DNA from: Chitinophaga agri
Lineage (GTDB): Bacteria > Bacteroidota > Bacteroidia > Chitinophagales > Chitinophagaceae
DNA length: 64,000 bases
NCBI RefSeq assembly: GCF_010093065.1
Contig: NZ_CP048113.1
Location: 5,456,001-5,520,000, forward strand
Direction: 5' to 3'
Part shown: piece by piece, positions 35,200 through 43,692 of the stretch
How the letters are laid out: every line of letters begins with the position of its first letter
Position numbering within the stretch: the first letter of the stretch is position 1
The notes under the pieces: model-generated
What the model was told of the DNA's origin: nothing
Databases searched by the model: none
What the model saw: only the letters and a program-made list of their open reading frames with translations
Translations under genes and position numbers: made by a program

Positions 35200-35535
35200 A
35201 TGAATTTTAAAGTCACGCCTAATAACCTGACCCGCCTCGAAAAGATCTTTGGAGAGGCTAAGTACGAGTTGCGTTTTGAAAAAGGAACGTTTAACTCCGG
35301 CTATTGTGTACTCGAACACAAGAAGGTGGTTGTTGTTAATAAATTCCTGAACCTCGAAGGCCGTATTAATACCCTGTTGGATATCATTGGTTCTATGGAG
35401 CTCGATGAAAACCTGCTGACACCTGAATCGCTGAAGCTGTACAAACAGATCATTGAAAACAGAGCAACGCCGGATGCTGCAGATGGCAATGCTGAGGAAA
35501 AATCACCTTCACCCGAACAACCTTCAGAAAATTGA
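35200..35535 (+). CDS. Conserved small hypothetical protein
   Basis: A 111-residue soluble protein I do not recognise by domain name. The first 85 residues are compact and mixed alpha/beta (FGEAKYELRFEKGTFNSGYCVLEHKKVVVVN); the last 25 are a polar, disordered Pro/Glu/Ser tail. It begins 31 bases after porX and its TGA overlaps the TTG start of the next gene, so porX, this gene and the MBL gene are probably one operon. Function unknown. Confidence 0.75.
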   Translation: MNFKVTPNNLTRLEKIFGEAKYELRFEKGTFNSGYCVLEHKKVVVVNKFLNLEGRINTLLDIIGSMELDENLLTPESLKLYKQIIENRATPDAADGNAEEKSPSPEQPSEN

Positions 35536-36296
35536 AAGTAACTTTTTTAGGAACAGGTACATCACAGGGCGTTCCTGTTATCGCCTGTGGCTGCCAGGTA
35601 TGTGTTTCCTCTAATTCAAAGGACAAGCGTCTGCGCAGCAGTATCCTGATCAGTGATACGCCCGCTGGTAATATCGTTGTAGATACAACTCCTGACTTTC
35701 GATACCAGATGCTGAGAGCTGGTGTTAAGCACCTGGAAGCAGTGCTGGTCACCCATTCTCACAAAGATCATATTGCGGGTATGGACGATATCCGTGCTTT
35801 TAACTATTTTCAGCAACGCGCAATTGATATCTACGCTACGGAGTTCACCCAGCAGGTCATCCGTAACGAGTTTTCCTATGCGTTCGCAGAACAGAAATAT
35901 CCCGGCATTCCCGAACTTAACCTCCGCACGATCGGCAGTGCTCCATTTAATGTCAACGGACTGGATATTGTACCTATTAACGTAATGCATCACCTGATGC
36001 CGGTACTGGGCTTCCGTTTCAATGATTTTACCTACATCACTGACGCCAATTTTATAGCAGAAGAGGAGAAAAGGAAGATTGTCGGATCAAAGGTTCTGGT
36101 GCTCAATACACTCCGAAAAGAAAAACACATCTCTCACTTTACACTCGACGAAGGCATTGCGCTGGCCAGAGAGTTGGATATTCCCCAGGTTTATTTTACA
36201 CATATCAGTCATCAGTTGGGGCTACATGAAGAAGTTTCTGCTGAACTACCTCATGGCATGGCGCTGGCATACGATGGGCTGGAAGTCATCCTGTAA
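35532..36296 (+). CDS. MBL-fold hydrolase, PhnP-like
   Basis: A 254-residue metallo-beta-lactamase-fold protein starting KVTFLGTGTSQGVPVIACGC, with the metal motif THSHKDHIAGMDD, later INVMHHLMPVLGF and the final HISHQLGLHEE. This is the pattern of PhnP-type cyclic phosphodiesterases, though the substrate is not shown. The only start that keeps the first beta strand is TTG at 35532, which overlaps the preceding stop (TTGA), a translational coupling. No ATG lies near. Confidence 0.85.
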   Translation: MKVTFLGTGTSQGVPVIACGCQVCVSSNSKDKRLRSSILISDTPAGNIVVDTTPDFRYQMLRAGVKHLEAVLVTHSHKDHIAGMDDIRAFNYFQQRAIDIYATEFTQQVIRNEFSYAFAEQKYPGIPELNLRTIGSAPFNVNGLDIVPINVMHHLMPVLGFRFNDFTYITDANFIAEEEKRKIVGSKVLVLNTLRKEKHISHFTLDEGIALARELDIPQVYFTHISHQLGLHEEVSAELPHGMALAYDGLEVIL

Positions 36297-36337
36297 CTTT
36301 CCAGATAAGGTCTCCGTTTAAATAGAAACACCTTTTT

Positions 36338-36457
36338 ATGCGATCTGCAACAGTTTCACTGCTTGTAGTGGGTCTGTCCTTTTATACGCTGCCTGTGATT
36401 AACATGAAGATCAATATTCCGGATCAGACAGAGGATGGAAAAGCAAGGTGTTGCTGA
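36338..36457 (+). CDS. Possible 39-residue membrane or secreted peptide
   Basis: A short frame with its own ATG: a hydrophobic segment (residues 5-21, VSLLVVGLSFYTLPVI) and a polar tail ending in two cysteines. It lies between the MBL gene and the lipoprotein gene, in the same direction, and 17 bases separate it from the latter. No homologue is known to me; coding potential is uncertain at this length. Confidence 0.25.
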   Translation: MRSATVSLLVVGLSFYTLPVINMKINIPDQTEDGKARCC

Positions 36458-36474
36458 TTTAAATATCCCTTATT

Positions 36475-36840
36475 ATGAAGTTTACATGTACGCTACTGGT
36501 ATTATTTGCCTGTCTGCTGACTGTCTCCGGAGGTTGCAGTAAAGACAATATTGAAGAAAAGACCATTATACAGAAAGGACTGATCGGCAAGATTGTCTAT
36601 TCTTCCTGCGCAGCTACTGTTGTGCAGGTAATGAACAAAGATATAGGTGTAACATGGACCAACTGCCATGATCGGCAGGTATATGAAAACGTACTCAGTG
36701 TTGCGATCATCAATCGTGCAGGGATAGCAATAGGAGAGGAGTTTCATTTCAACATTATTGAAAAAGAGCCGCAAATCGTTTGTGATATGCTGGATTGCGG
36801 TCCTATCGCCAAAGAGACCATTTTGATCACTGGGCGATAA
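36475..36840 (+). CDS. Hypothetical lipoprotein
   Basis: A 121-residue protein with a type II signal: hydrophobic residues 5-16 and lipobox VSGGC, giving a lipidated cysteine near residue 20 followed by SKDN. The mature part has five further cysteines (SSCAAT, TNCHD, VCDMLDCG), unusual for a cytoplasmic protein and consistent with disulfides outside the inner membrane. No domain recognised. A similar export-type peptide precedes it. Confidence 0.6.
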   Translation: MKFTCTLLVLFACLLTVSGGCSKDNIEEKTIIQKGLIGKIVYSSCAATVVQVMNKDIGVTWTNCHDRQVYENVLSVAIINRAGIAIGEEFHFNIIEKEPQIVCDMLDCGPIAKETILITGR

Positions 36841-36949
36841 AGTAACGCAGGAACGCTATAAACCTATTATTCCCTGGTGGGATTAACTTCGCATTAACCA
36901 TTTTCGGTTGTTTATACGCTAACTTGCCCTGCTTTAAAATTGTTAACCC

Positions 36950-37879
36950 ATGAAGCAGGTTTTGTGGAAAGTCTATTGCAGTTTTTCCAGGAAGGAACGG
37001 CATGGTATAGTGTTGTTACTTATGCTGACGATTATTTGTGCAGGCATGCCTGTTTTATGGGAGTATTATGTGCCAGTTGAAATAATAAAACAAGACAGCA
37101 CGTTGCTGGCTGAAGTCAGTGCTTTCCGCAGGGCTTTATATGAAACAACATCCCCGGTTGATACTACAAGTAGTAGTGACAAACCTGTAAAGCGATTTTA
37201 TTTTGATCCGAATACACTGGAGGCGACGGGCTGGAGGGAGCTGGGAGTCAATGAGCGTACTGCCCGGACCATACAACGATATATTGCTAAAGGAGGCAGA
37301 TTCCGTTCGAAAGAAGATCTGTTACGTATTTATGGTCTGCCGCCGGTTTTGGGCCGGGAGCTGATGCCATATGTGATCATTGCTACTTCAGGCCACAAAT
37401 GGGACACAGGGGCTCACCGACAACGTCAGTCTGCTTCAGGAACGGTGTTTCAACCAGGGAAACGTCACCTGGAACTGGACATTAATATCGCTGATTCTAC
37501 ACAATGGGAGGCATTGCCGGGTATCGGGCCGGTACTGGCAGCGCGCATAGTGAAATTCCGGAACAGGCTGGGAGGATTCTATGAGATCGGTCAGGTACGC
37601 GAGACATTCGGACTGCCGGACAGTACATTTAACAAAATTCAACCTTATCTCAGATTGTATAAGGTTTCACTAAAAAAACTGGACATCAACCAGACGGATG
37701 AAAAATCTTTGGCACAACATCCATATATCCGTTACAAACTGGCGCGGTTAATTATACTGTATCGTAGTAACCACGGGCCTTTCAGCCAGCCGAAGGATCT
37801 TCTTGGCATACCATTGGTAGATGATAGTATTTATCGTAAAATTGAACATTACATCAAAACAGAAAATTCCCCATTATGA
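36950..37879 (+). CDS. Helix-hairpin-helix protein, ComEA-like
   Basis: A 309-residue protein with one N-terminal membrane helix (about 18-38) and three helix-hairpin-helix repeats in the outer part: ARTIQRYIAKGGRFRSKEDL, then ALPGIGPVLAARIVKFRNRL (about 185), then ARLIILYRSNHGPFSQPKDL. Such modules bind DNA without sequence preference; in ComEA they capture DNA for uptake. Anchoring at the membrane fits that role, but no com genes are adjacent. It overlaps the acyl-CoA dehydrogenase gene by four bases (ATGA). Confidence 0.82.
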   Translation: MKQVLWKVYCSFSRKERHGIVLLLMLTIICAGMPVLWEYYVPVEIIKQDSTLLAEVSAFRRALYETTSPVDTTSSSDKPVKRFYFDPNTLEATGWRELGVNERTARTIQRYIAKGGRFRSKEDLLRIYGLPPVLGRELMPYVIIATSGHKWDTGAHRQRQSASGTVFQPGKRHLELDINIADSTQWEALPGIGPVLAARIVKFRNRLGGFYEIGQVRETFGLPDSTFNKIQPYLRLYKVSLKKLDINQTDEKSLAQHPYIRYKLARLIILYRSNHGPFSQPKDLLGIPLVDDSIYRKIEHYIKTENSPL

Positions 37880-39015
37880 ACTTTGAGCCCACAGAAATGC
37901 AGCAGCAGATTACGCAGGTGATTAGAGATTTCGGAAAGACACACATGCACCCCTATATCCTTGAATGGGATGAAAATCAAACGTTTCCGGTTCAGTTATT
38001 CAAACAATTAGGAGAATTGGGACTCATGGGAGTACTCGTTCCTGAAAAATATGGCGGTAGCGGACTCGGATATCTGGAGTATGTGACTGTCATCAGCGAG
38101 ATCTCAAAGGTCTGTGGTGCTATCGGATTGAGTGTAGCGGCACACAACTCTTTGTGTACGGGGCACATCTTGCAGTTCGGTTCTGAAGAGCAAAAGCAAC
38201 ATTATCTGCCCAAACTGGCGAGTGCTGAATGGATAGGTGCCTGGGGACTTACAGAACCTAATACCGGCTCGGATGCGATGAACATGAAATGTGTCGCACA
38301 CCGAGATGGAGATGAGTGGGTGCTCAACGGCACGAAATGCTGGATCACTCACGGCAAAAGTGGGGATGTAGCAGTCGTGATCGCGCGCACGGGCGATGTG
38401 AGGGATAGTCACGGTATGAGTGCTTTCATCGTGGAGCGTGGAACACCTGGTTTTAGTGGCGGGAAAAAGGAAAATAAGCTGGGCATGCGCGCATCTGAAA
38501 CCGCTGAGATGATATTTGATAATTGCCGTATACCGGCTGCGAATATGCTGGGTAATGAAGGGGAAGGGTTTATCCAGTCAATGAAAGTACTGGATGGCGG
38601 ACGTATCTCAATCGCGGCACTTTCCCTGGGTATTGCCAAGGGGGCTTATGAAGCAGCCCTGAAATATGCCCAGGAACGACATCAGTTTGATAAGCCGATC
38701 GCCAGTTTCCAGGGCATCTCTTTTAAACTGGCAGACATGGCTACTGAGATCATGGCGGCTGAGTTGCTGACCATGCAGGCAGCTGATGATAAGACAAGAG
38801 GAGCGAAGGTGACCAAGCATGCAGCGATGGCGAAATATTATGCTTCAGAGGTGGCAGTTAAGACTGCCAATGAAGCTGTTCAGATATTTGGGGGGTATGG
38901 GTATACGAAAGATTTCCCCGTAGAGAAATTTTATCGTGATGCAAAGCTTTGTACGATCGGAGAGGGTACTTCCGAGATACAGAAGCTGGTAATTGCCAGA
39001 GAAGCGTTGAAATAG
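37876..39015 (+). CDS. Acyl-CoA dehydrogenase
   Basis: A 379-residue flavoenzyme of fatty-acid or branched-chain acyl-CoA oxidation. Family features: LTEPNTGSDAMNM (FAD/substrate contact), the middle beta domain with MRASETAEMIFDNCRIP, and the C-terminal YRDAKLCTIGEGTSEIQ with the catalytic glutamate in the GEGTSEIQ block. Full length. Translationally coupled to the helix-hairpin-helix gene, although the functions look unrelated. Terminator 28 bases past the stop. Confidence 0.93.
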   Translation: MNFEPTEMQQQITQVIRDFGKTHMHPYILEWDENQTFPVQLFKQLGELGLMGVLVPEKYGGSGLGYLEYVTVISEISKVCGAIGLSVAAHNSLCTGHILQFGSEEQKQHYLPKLASAEWIGAWGLTEPNTGSDAMNMKCVAHRDGDEWVLNGTKCWITHGKSGDVAVVIARTGDVRDSHGMSAFIVERGTPGFSGGKKENKLGMRASETAEMIFDNCRIPAANMLGNEGEGFIQSMKVLDGGRISIAALSLGIAKGAYEAALKYAQERHQFDKPIASFQGISFKLADMATEIMAAELLTMQAADDKTRGAKVTKHAAMAKYYASEVAVKTANEAVQIFGGYGYTKDFPVEKFYRDAKLCTIGEGTSEIQKLVIAREALK

Positions 39016-39042
39016 CGATCAGCTATTAATACTAACATTAGC

Positions 39043-39080
39043 AGGGCGTATCAACTATGGTTGAGACGCCCTTTTCTTTT
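39043..39080 (+). terminator. Terminator after the acyl-CoA dehydrogenase gene
   Basis: AGGGCGT and ACGCCCT arms, extended by TCAAC/GTTGA after one mismatch, loop of about four bases, then TTTTCTTTTT. Confidence 0.85.
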
Positions 39081-39207
39081 TATGTTACTATTCGTGCCAT
39101 TAATAGTATAAAAGACAGATTCCGGGATGAATTTCAGCTATTGAGATGGAGGGACTATCGTCTGTGGCGTCCTTTTCTTATCTTCATTTTACTAAATTAA
39201 CTATGTC

Positions 39208-40833
39208 ATGAGCTTTGAAGAACAACTGCATCACATGTTCCCAACTGAGGACGCTATACCCGCCGAGTACCGGTTACCGGGGGAATTACACCAGCGGGAG
39301 TATCTTTCAGGAGGTGAGATGAAACCATGGAATGGCGATGTGCACACCGTGTTATCTCCGATCTGTATTCAGACAACAAACGGACTCGAGAGAAAAGTGA
39401 TCGGTTCTTACCCTTTATGCGGACAGGAAGAGGCGATGGCGGCCCTGGACGCTGCCGTTCTGGCTTATAATGATGGCCGTGGCGAATGGCCCACTATGAC
39501 GGTTTCTGAGCGTATTGCCTGCATGGAGAAATTCACGGGTAAAATGATCGAGAAGAAATCTGAAATCGTGAAACTCATTATGTGGGAGATCGGCAAGTCT
39601 TATACAGATTCCATTAAAGAGTTTGATCGTACTGTAGAATATATCAACACTACCATAGACGCATTGAAAGACCTGGACCGTAATTCGAGCCGTTTTGAAA
39701 TAGAACAGGGTATTATTGGGCAGATCAGGCGCTCTCCATTGGGCGTAGTGCTCTGCATGGGACCGTTCAACTATCCATTGAACGAGACTTTCACAACACT
39801 GATCCCCGCACTGATCATGGGTAACACGATGTTGTTCAAACCGCCGAAACACGGCACCTTATTACATTATCCGCTGCTGGAAGCATTTGCGTCCTGTTTT
39901 CCTAAAGGCGTAGTGAATACCATCTATGGCAGAGGAAACGTAATTATCGGTCCGCTAATGGAATCCGGTAAGATCAATGTCCTGACACTGATTGGTAGCA
40001 GTAAGGTGGCTAATCAGCTGAAGAAGATGCACCCGAAAGTGAACAGGTTAAGGGCTATACTCGGACTGGATGCCAAAAATGCAGCCATTATTTCCGATAA
40101 GGCTGACCTGGACCTGGCAGTGCAGGAAACGGTGTTAGGCTCACTGTCGTTTAATGGACAACGTTGTACAGCGCTGAAGATCATCTTTGTACATAGTAAG
40201 ATAGCGGATGTCTTCCTGCAGAAGTTAAGCGCAGCAATTGGTCAGCTAAAAGTAGGCATGCCATGGGAAAAAGGGGTATTTCTGACGCCGCTGCCTGAAC
40301 CGCAAAAGCCTGCTTATCTGAAGGAATGTATTGACGATGCGCTGGCGAATGGTGCGAAGGTGATCAATGAGCATGGAGGTGCCTCCTATGAATCGTTCGT
40401 GTACCCAGCGGTGTTATATCCGGTAAATAAAGAGATGAAATTATACAGGGAAGAGCAGTTTGGCCCATTGATCCCGGTATTACCATTCGACGATATAGAA
40501 ACGCCTATTGAATACCTGATTGAATCTGATCATGGTCAGCAGGTAAGTATCTTCTCTAATGATGCAGATGAACTGGCATCGCTGATTGATCCGTTGGTGA
40601 ATCAGGTAAGCCGTGTAAATATTAACTGTCAGTGTCAGCGTGGGCCTGATGTATATCCATTCACAGGCCGGAAGGATTCTGCGGAAGGGACATTAAGTGT
40701 ACCAGATGCACTACGTGCATTTTCAATTCGTTCAATGGTTGCGACAAAACAGACAGAAATGAACAAAAATTTGCTCAATCGCATCGTAAATGATCAAACT
40801 TCTAACTTTTTGTCAACAAAATATATATTTTGA
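39208..40833 (+). CDS. gapN: NADP-dependent glyceraldehyde-3-phosphate dehydrogenase, non-phosphorylating (GapN-type)
   Basis: A 541-residue aldehyde dehydrogenase-fold protein. Markers: cofactor segment MGPFNYPLNE, the GLDAKNAAI general-base region and the nucleophile in NGQRCTALK. Length and the QRCTALK form match the GapN group of Bacteroidota, which oxidises glyceraldehyde 3-phosphate directly to 3-phosphoglycerate and makes NADPH. Substrate assignment is by family resemblance. Single gene; an AT-rich 415-base gap follows. Confidence 0.85.
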   Translation: MSFEEQLHHMFPTEDAIPAEYRLPGELHQREYLSGGEMKPWNGDVHTVLSPICIQTTNGLERKVIGSYPLCGQEEAMAALDAAVLAYNDGRGEWPTMTVSERIACMEKFTGKMIEKKSEIVKLIMWEIGKSYTDSIKEFDRTVEYINTTIDALKDLDRNSSRFEIEQGIIGQIRRSPLGVVLCMGPFNYPLNETFTTLIPALIMGNTMLFKPPKHGTLLHYPLLEAFASCFPKGVVNTIYGRGNVIIGPLMESGKINVLTLIGSSKVANQLKKMHPKVNRLRAILGLDAKNAAIISDKADLDLAVQETVLGSLSFNGQRCTALKIIFVHSKIADVFLQKLSAAIGQLKVGMPWEKGVFLTPLPEPQKPAYLKECIDDALANGAKVINEHGGASYESFVYPAVLYPVNKEMKLYREEQFGPLIPVLPFDDIETPIEYLIESDHGQQVSIFSNDADELASLIDPLVNQVSRVNINCQCQRGPDVYPFTGRKDSAEGTLSVPDALRAFSIRSMVATKQTEMNKNLLNRIVNDQTSNFLSTKYIF

Positions 40834-41077
40834 GCAAAAAAATATTGCTCGCAAAATTGAACAATATTACCCTATAAGTTAGTAGGTTAATCATGTTATA
40901 ATATAATAATATGATGTGTGCTGTCCTTTTTTTTTGCAAAAAAGTGACTGTTAGATAATTAGGGTGATGGAATTGTGAATTAAGAACGTTAAATTTGGGT
41001 TAATTCATCACTCTTTACCATTTATCAACCTTCAACAAAAGAAAGACAATCGAAACATTTTTACGCAACCCACAAGG

Positions 41078-41108
41078 AAAGCATCCGTTTCAAAGCGGAT
41101 GTTTTTTT
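41078..41108 (+). terminator. Intrinsic terminator in the gapN downstream gap
   Basis: AAAGCATCCG, an eight-base loop and CGGATGTTTT (one G-T pair), with a run of seven T at 41102-41108. No plus-strand gene ends closer than gapN, 245 bases upstream. Confidence 0.8.
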
Positions 41109-41191
41109 GTACCGCGAAAGAATTAGTTAACGATCGCTCTACTGTTAGTAAAGTCCCTGGCATGTATTCGACTGCCGGATTATTTAAACGG

Positions 41192-41226
41192 AAAAGGCCG
41201 ATCTGTCTCAGACAGATCGGCCTTTT
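41192..41226 (-). terminator. Terminator of the small minus-strand gene
   Basis: Perfect 16-base arms AAAAGGCCGATCTGTC and its complement (41211-41226) with the three-base loop TCA. It lies 23 bases past the stop of the 69-residue gene and could work in both directions. Confidence 0.8.
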
Positions 41227-41248
41227 ATTATCCTGCAAGCCTGGTTAA

Positions 41249-41458
41249 TTAGTGTTCCAGGAAATCGTTGTCTTTGTTTTCATCAGTTGTGCCACTGGCG
41301 CCGGCTCTTTTTTCAATATCGGCAAACCATTTCTCCACGGTACCTGACAGGAACACAGGCACTTTACCCCTTACATACTCTTTCAGTATTTCGAAAGTCT
41401 TTACTGCCTGTTCATTGGAGAGGCCTGCTTTTTCTTGTAGTTCTTTTAAGAGGTCCAT
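41249..41458 (-). CDS. Small helical hypothetical protein
   Basis: A 69-residue protein, mostly helical (LLKELQEKAGLSNEQAVKTF; EILKEYVRGKVP), ending in an acidic polar tail. The pattern of a small helical bundle with NEQA/KVP loops is seen in unnamed Bacteroidota proteins. No function known. The longer frame (to 41572) runs through the promoter of the divergent gene and is not credible. Divergently transcribed from the 231-residue membrane protein gene. Confidence 0.65.
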   Translation of the reverse strand: MDLLKELQEKAGLSNEQAVKTFEILKEYVRGKVPVFLSGTVEKWFADIEKRAGASGTTDENKDNDFLEH

Positions 41459-41516
41459 ATCGTATTGCTTTGAGTTTAAAGGTAATGAGAAAATACAGGA
41501 TGTATAAATTATATTA

Positions 41517-41524
41517 TATTTTTG
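41517..41524 (+). promoter_or_regulatory. -7 element of the divergent membrane-protein gene
   Basis: TATTTTTG, exact TAnnTTTG, 22 bases before the ATG at 41546. The in-frame TTG at 41522 lies inside the box, so it cannot be the start. Confidence 0.5.
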
Positions 41525-41545
41525 CCCGACGTAAGCCCTATCCCT

Positions 41546-42241
41546 ATGCGCAGAATCCCTGTTGGAATACATTATTTTACCAGAAGAGTATTATCTAAAG
41601 AAGAAGCTGGTATTATTCATTTGATGCCTGGTGTGTTACAGCTTGAATACATCCAATATTACTTTCACATTTACCTGATCCCTGTAATACCGACCAGTGC
41701 TGGCTGGTATGCACGGTATGAAGATGGGACATTGGAAAAAATGGAGAATGACATAGCGAAACAGCTCAACGAGATCTATCATCCCCGTTTTTCTTTGTGG
41801 GCATGCCTTGGGCCACTAGGCCTGGCTGCAGCTATCATATTAGCATTCCTTGGACGGGTGCTTTTTGATTACTACACCAGTTTCGACCAGTTTGATAACA
41901 GTCGGGATGACCGTCAGGCGTTGTTTGCACATGTACTTGAACCTGCCATAGGTGACTATTATTTCTTCGATAGTAATGTAGGAAGCTGGGGCGCCGCGAA
42001 GGTGACGGCGTTTAATGAGGATACTGTACAATTATTGGTGTTACACCGGCCAGGCTATGAATGGAAGAATGAGGAAGTGGCAAGCGATTTTGTTAATAAA
42101 GAGCTGCCTGTATTGCGTATCGACAAGGTAGCACTTGCGCAGCTGATAGATATGAATGCAGAAGCTGATACGCTGCTGATGCGTGTAGCCCTGAATAAGT
42201 GTCGTTTAAAGGCTATTCAGCACTATATTAATAAGGACTGA
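41546..42241 (+). CDS. Hypothetical membrane protein
   Basis: A 231-residue protein with no domain I can name. The N-terminal 75 residues look soluble (GIHYFTRRVLSKEEAG; a Tyr-rich YIQYYFHIYLIPVIPTSAGW), one strong membrane helix spans about 85-107 (LAAAIILAFLGRVLF), and the C-terminal part contains a small-barrel-like segment (GDYYFFDSN; AAKVTAFNEDTVQLLVLHR). One helix with domains on both sides suggests a membrane-anchored protein. Divergent from a small helical protein gene; terminator shared with clpX downstream. Confidence 0.55.
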   Translation: MRRIPVGIHYFTRRVLSKEEAGIIHLMPGVLQLEYIQYYFHIYLIPVIPTSAGWYARYEDGTLEKMENDIAKQLNEIYHPRFSLWACLGPLGLAAAIILAFLGRVLFDYYTSFDQFDNSRDDRQALFAHVLEPAIGDYYFFDSNVGSWGAAKVTAFNEDTVQLLVLHRPGYEWKNEEVASDFVNKELPVLRIDKVALAQLIDMNAEADTLLMRVALNKCRLKAIQHYINKD

Positions 42242-42290
42242 TGGTAGATGTCATATGATAACATTCTAGCGTTATTTATTGCTATAAAAG

Positions 42291-42319
42291 GAAATGGTCC
42301 GCCGTCGGCGGACCATTTC
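42291..42319. terminator. Bidirectional terminator between the membrane-protein gene and clpX
   Basis: GAAATGGTCCGCC (42291-42303) and its complement (42307-42319) with loop GTC; T-rich sequence follows on the plus strand, and A-rich sequence precedes it for the minus strand. Confidence 0.8.
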
Positions 42320-42351
42320 TTATTTCCCTGTAGTATTAGTATAAAAAGTTA

Positions 42352-43587
42352 TTACGCAACTTTTAACTGAACCAAAGTGGATTTATCCAGTTTTTCTTCT
42401 GCATACGCCCTTGTCAGTACGAAAGTGCTTTCATTGGAAGATGGCAGATTAAACATAGCGTCGCTCAGTACAACTTCGCAGATAGAGCGGAGACCACGGG
42501 CGCCAAGTTTATATTCCATTGCTTTTGATACGATATAATCAACTGCATCATCTTCTATCACCAGGTCAATACCTTCCACTTTGAAGAGCTTTCTATATTG
42601 TTTCACCAATGCATTCTTCGGCTCGGTCAGGATCGCCTTGAGGGCTTCGTGATCCAGGGAGTTCAGGTAAGTAACTACCGGCAGACGACCCAGTAATTCT
42701 GGTATCAGACCGAAGGCTTTGAGGTCCTGAGAGTTCACATAGCGAAGTATGTGTTTCTTGTTCTCTTCTTCTCTGTCAGTATTAACATTGAAGCCGATAC
42801 TATGCGTCTGTACCCGGCGGCTGATGATCTTGTCAACACCGTCGAATGCACCACCACATATGAACAGGATATTTTGAGTGTTCACTTTAATAAGTTTCTG
42901 CTCTGGGTGTTTACGTCCGCCCTGTGGAGGAACGAGTGCTTCTGTACCTTCCAGCAGCTTCAGCAGGCCCTGCTGAACACCTTCACCACTTACGTCACGG
43001 GTGATGGAAGGGTTATCACTTTTACGGGCGATCTTATCTATTTCGTCGATGTATACGATACCACGTTCAGCGGCTTCGACATCATAGTTACATACCTGGA
43101 GCAGGCGGGTGAGAATGCTCTCCACATCTTCACCGACATATCCGGCTTCTGTAAACACGGTAGCGTCTACGATAGTGAATGGAACGTTTAGCAGACGGGC
43201 AATGGATTTCGCCAGGAGGGTCTTACCGGTACCAGTTTCACCAACCATGATGATATTGGATTTTTCAATTTCCACATCATCATCACCTACTTGTTGGTTC
43301 AGTCTTTTATAGTGATTATAAACGGCTACAGCCAATATTTTCTTTGCATCGTCCTGACCGATTACATATTCGTCCAGGAACTTCTTGATCTCAACCGGTT
43401 TTGCCACTTTAGGAACAAAGTGGGAAGGCGCTTTTTTGCCTTGCTGCTGAAACAGCTCCTGTTCTATGATCTCCTGAGCGTTTGCCACACAGTTCTCACA
43501 GATATGACCTTCTGCACCTGCAATCAGTATCTGCACTTCATCTTTTGAACGGTTGCAAAATGAGCAACGGATTTTGGACTCTTTCAT
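42352..43587 (-). CDS. clpX: ATP-dependent Clp protease ATP-binding subunit ClpX
   Basis: A 411-residue AAA+ unfoldase. N-terminal zinc-binding domain with C8, C11, C30 and C33; Walker A GETGTGKT; pore-1 loop GYVGEDV; Walker [13 protein letters not shown] loop GGRKHPEQ; sensor 2 and C-terminal domain ([11 protein letters not shown]). It unfolds substrates for ClpP. It is the third gene after tig and clpP, but a terminator stands between clpP and clpX and a -7 box ends six bases before its ATG, so it appears to have its own, near-leaderless transcript. Confidence 0.97.
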   Translation of the reverse strand: MKESKIRCSFCNRSKDEVQILIAGAEGHICENCVANAQEIIEQELFQQQGKKAPSHFVPKVAKPVEIKKFLDEYVIGQDDAKKILAVAVYNHYKRLNQQVGDDDVEIEKSNIIMVGETGTGKTLLAKSIARLLNVPFTIVDATVFTEAGYVGEDVESILTRLLQVCNYDVEAAERGIVYIDEIDKIARKSDNPSITRDVSGEGVQQGLLKLLEGTEALVPPQGGRKHPEQKLIKVNTQNILFICGGAFDGVDKIISRRVQTHSIGFNVNTDREEENKKHILRYVNSQDLKAFGLIPELLGRLPVVTYLNSLDHEALKAILTEPKNALVKQYRKLFKVEGIDLVIEDDAVDYIVSKAMEYKLGARGLRSICEVVLSDAMFNLPSSNESTFVLTRAYAEEKLDKSTLVQLKVA

Positions 43588-43593
43588 AGCTTA

Positions 43594-43601
43594 CAAAGGT
43601 A
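43594..43601 (-). promoter_or_regulatory. -7 element directly before clpX
   Basis: TACCTTTG on the minus strand, exact TAnnTTTG, with only six bases (TAAGCT) between it and the clpX ATG. Transcription would begin at or within a base or two of the start codon. No TTG -33 element is evident. Confidence 0.45.
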
Positions 43602-43632
43602 CGTTAAAAGGGGGAAAGGGTAATTATGAATA

Positions 43633-43669
43633 AAAAAGGGTGCGAAAATGTCTTTTCAGCACCCTTTTT
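43633..43669 (-). terminator. Terminator between clpP and clpX
   Basis: AAAAAGGGTGC (43633-43643) and GCACCCTTTTT (43659-43669); the inner GAAAA/TTTTC can extend the stem past a one-base bulge. Minus-strand U-run from the A-run at 43632-43637. Confidence 0.8.
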
Positions 43670-43692
43670 CAATTTACCTTTTCCGTAATCTA

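Larger units (their letters stand above)
40834..41248. other. AT-rich gap after gapN, possible small RNA locus
   Basis: No protein-coding frame of note. It begins with a weak hairpin over the gapN stop (GAGCAA 40830-40835, TTGCTC 40843-40848). A 14-bp palindrome of six T, GC and six A lies at 40930-40943. TAAATTTG at 40990-40997 matches the -7 element, and a strong terminator follows at 41078-41108, so a transcript of about 105 nt is possible. A second terminator lies at 41192-41226. Confidence 0.4.
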
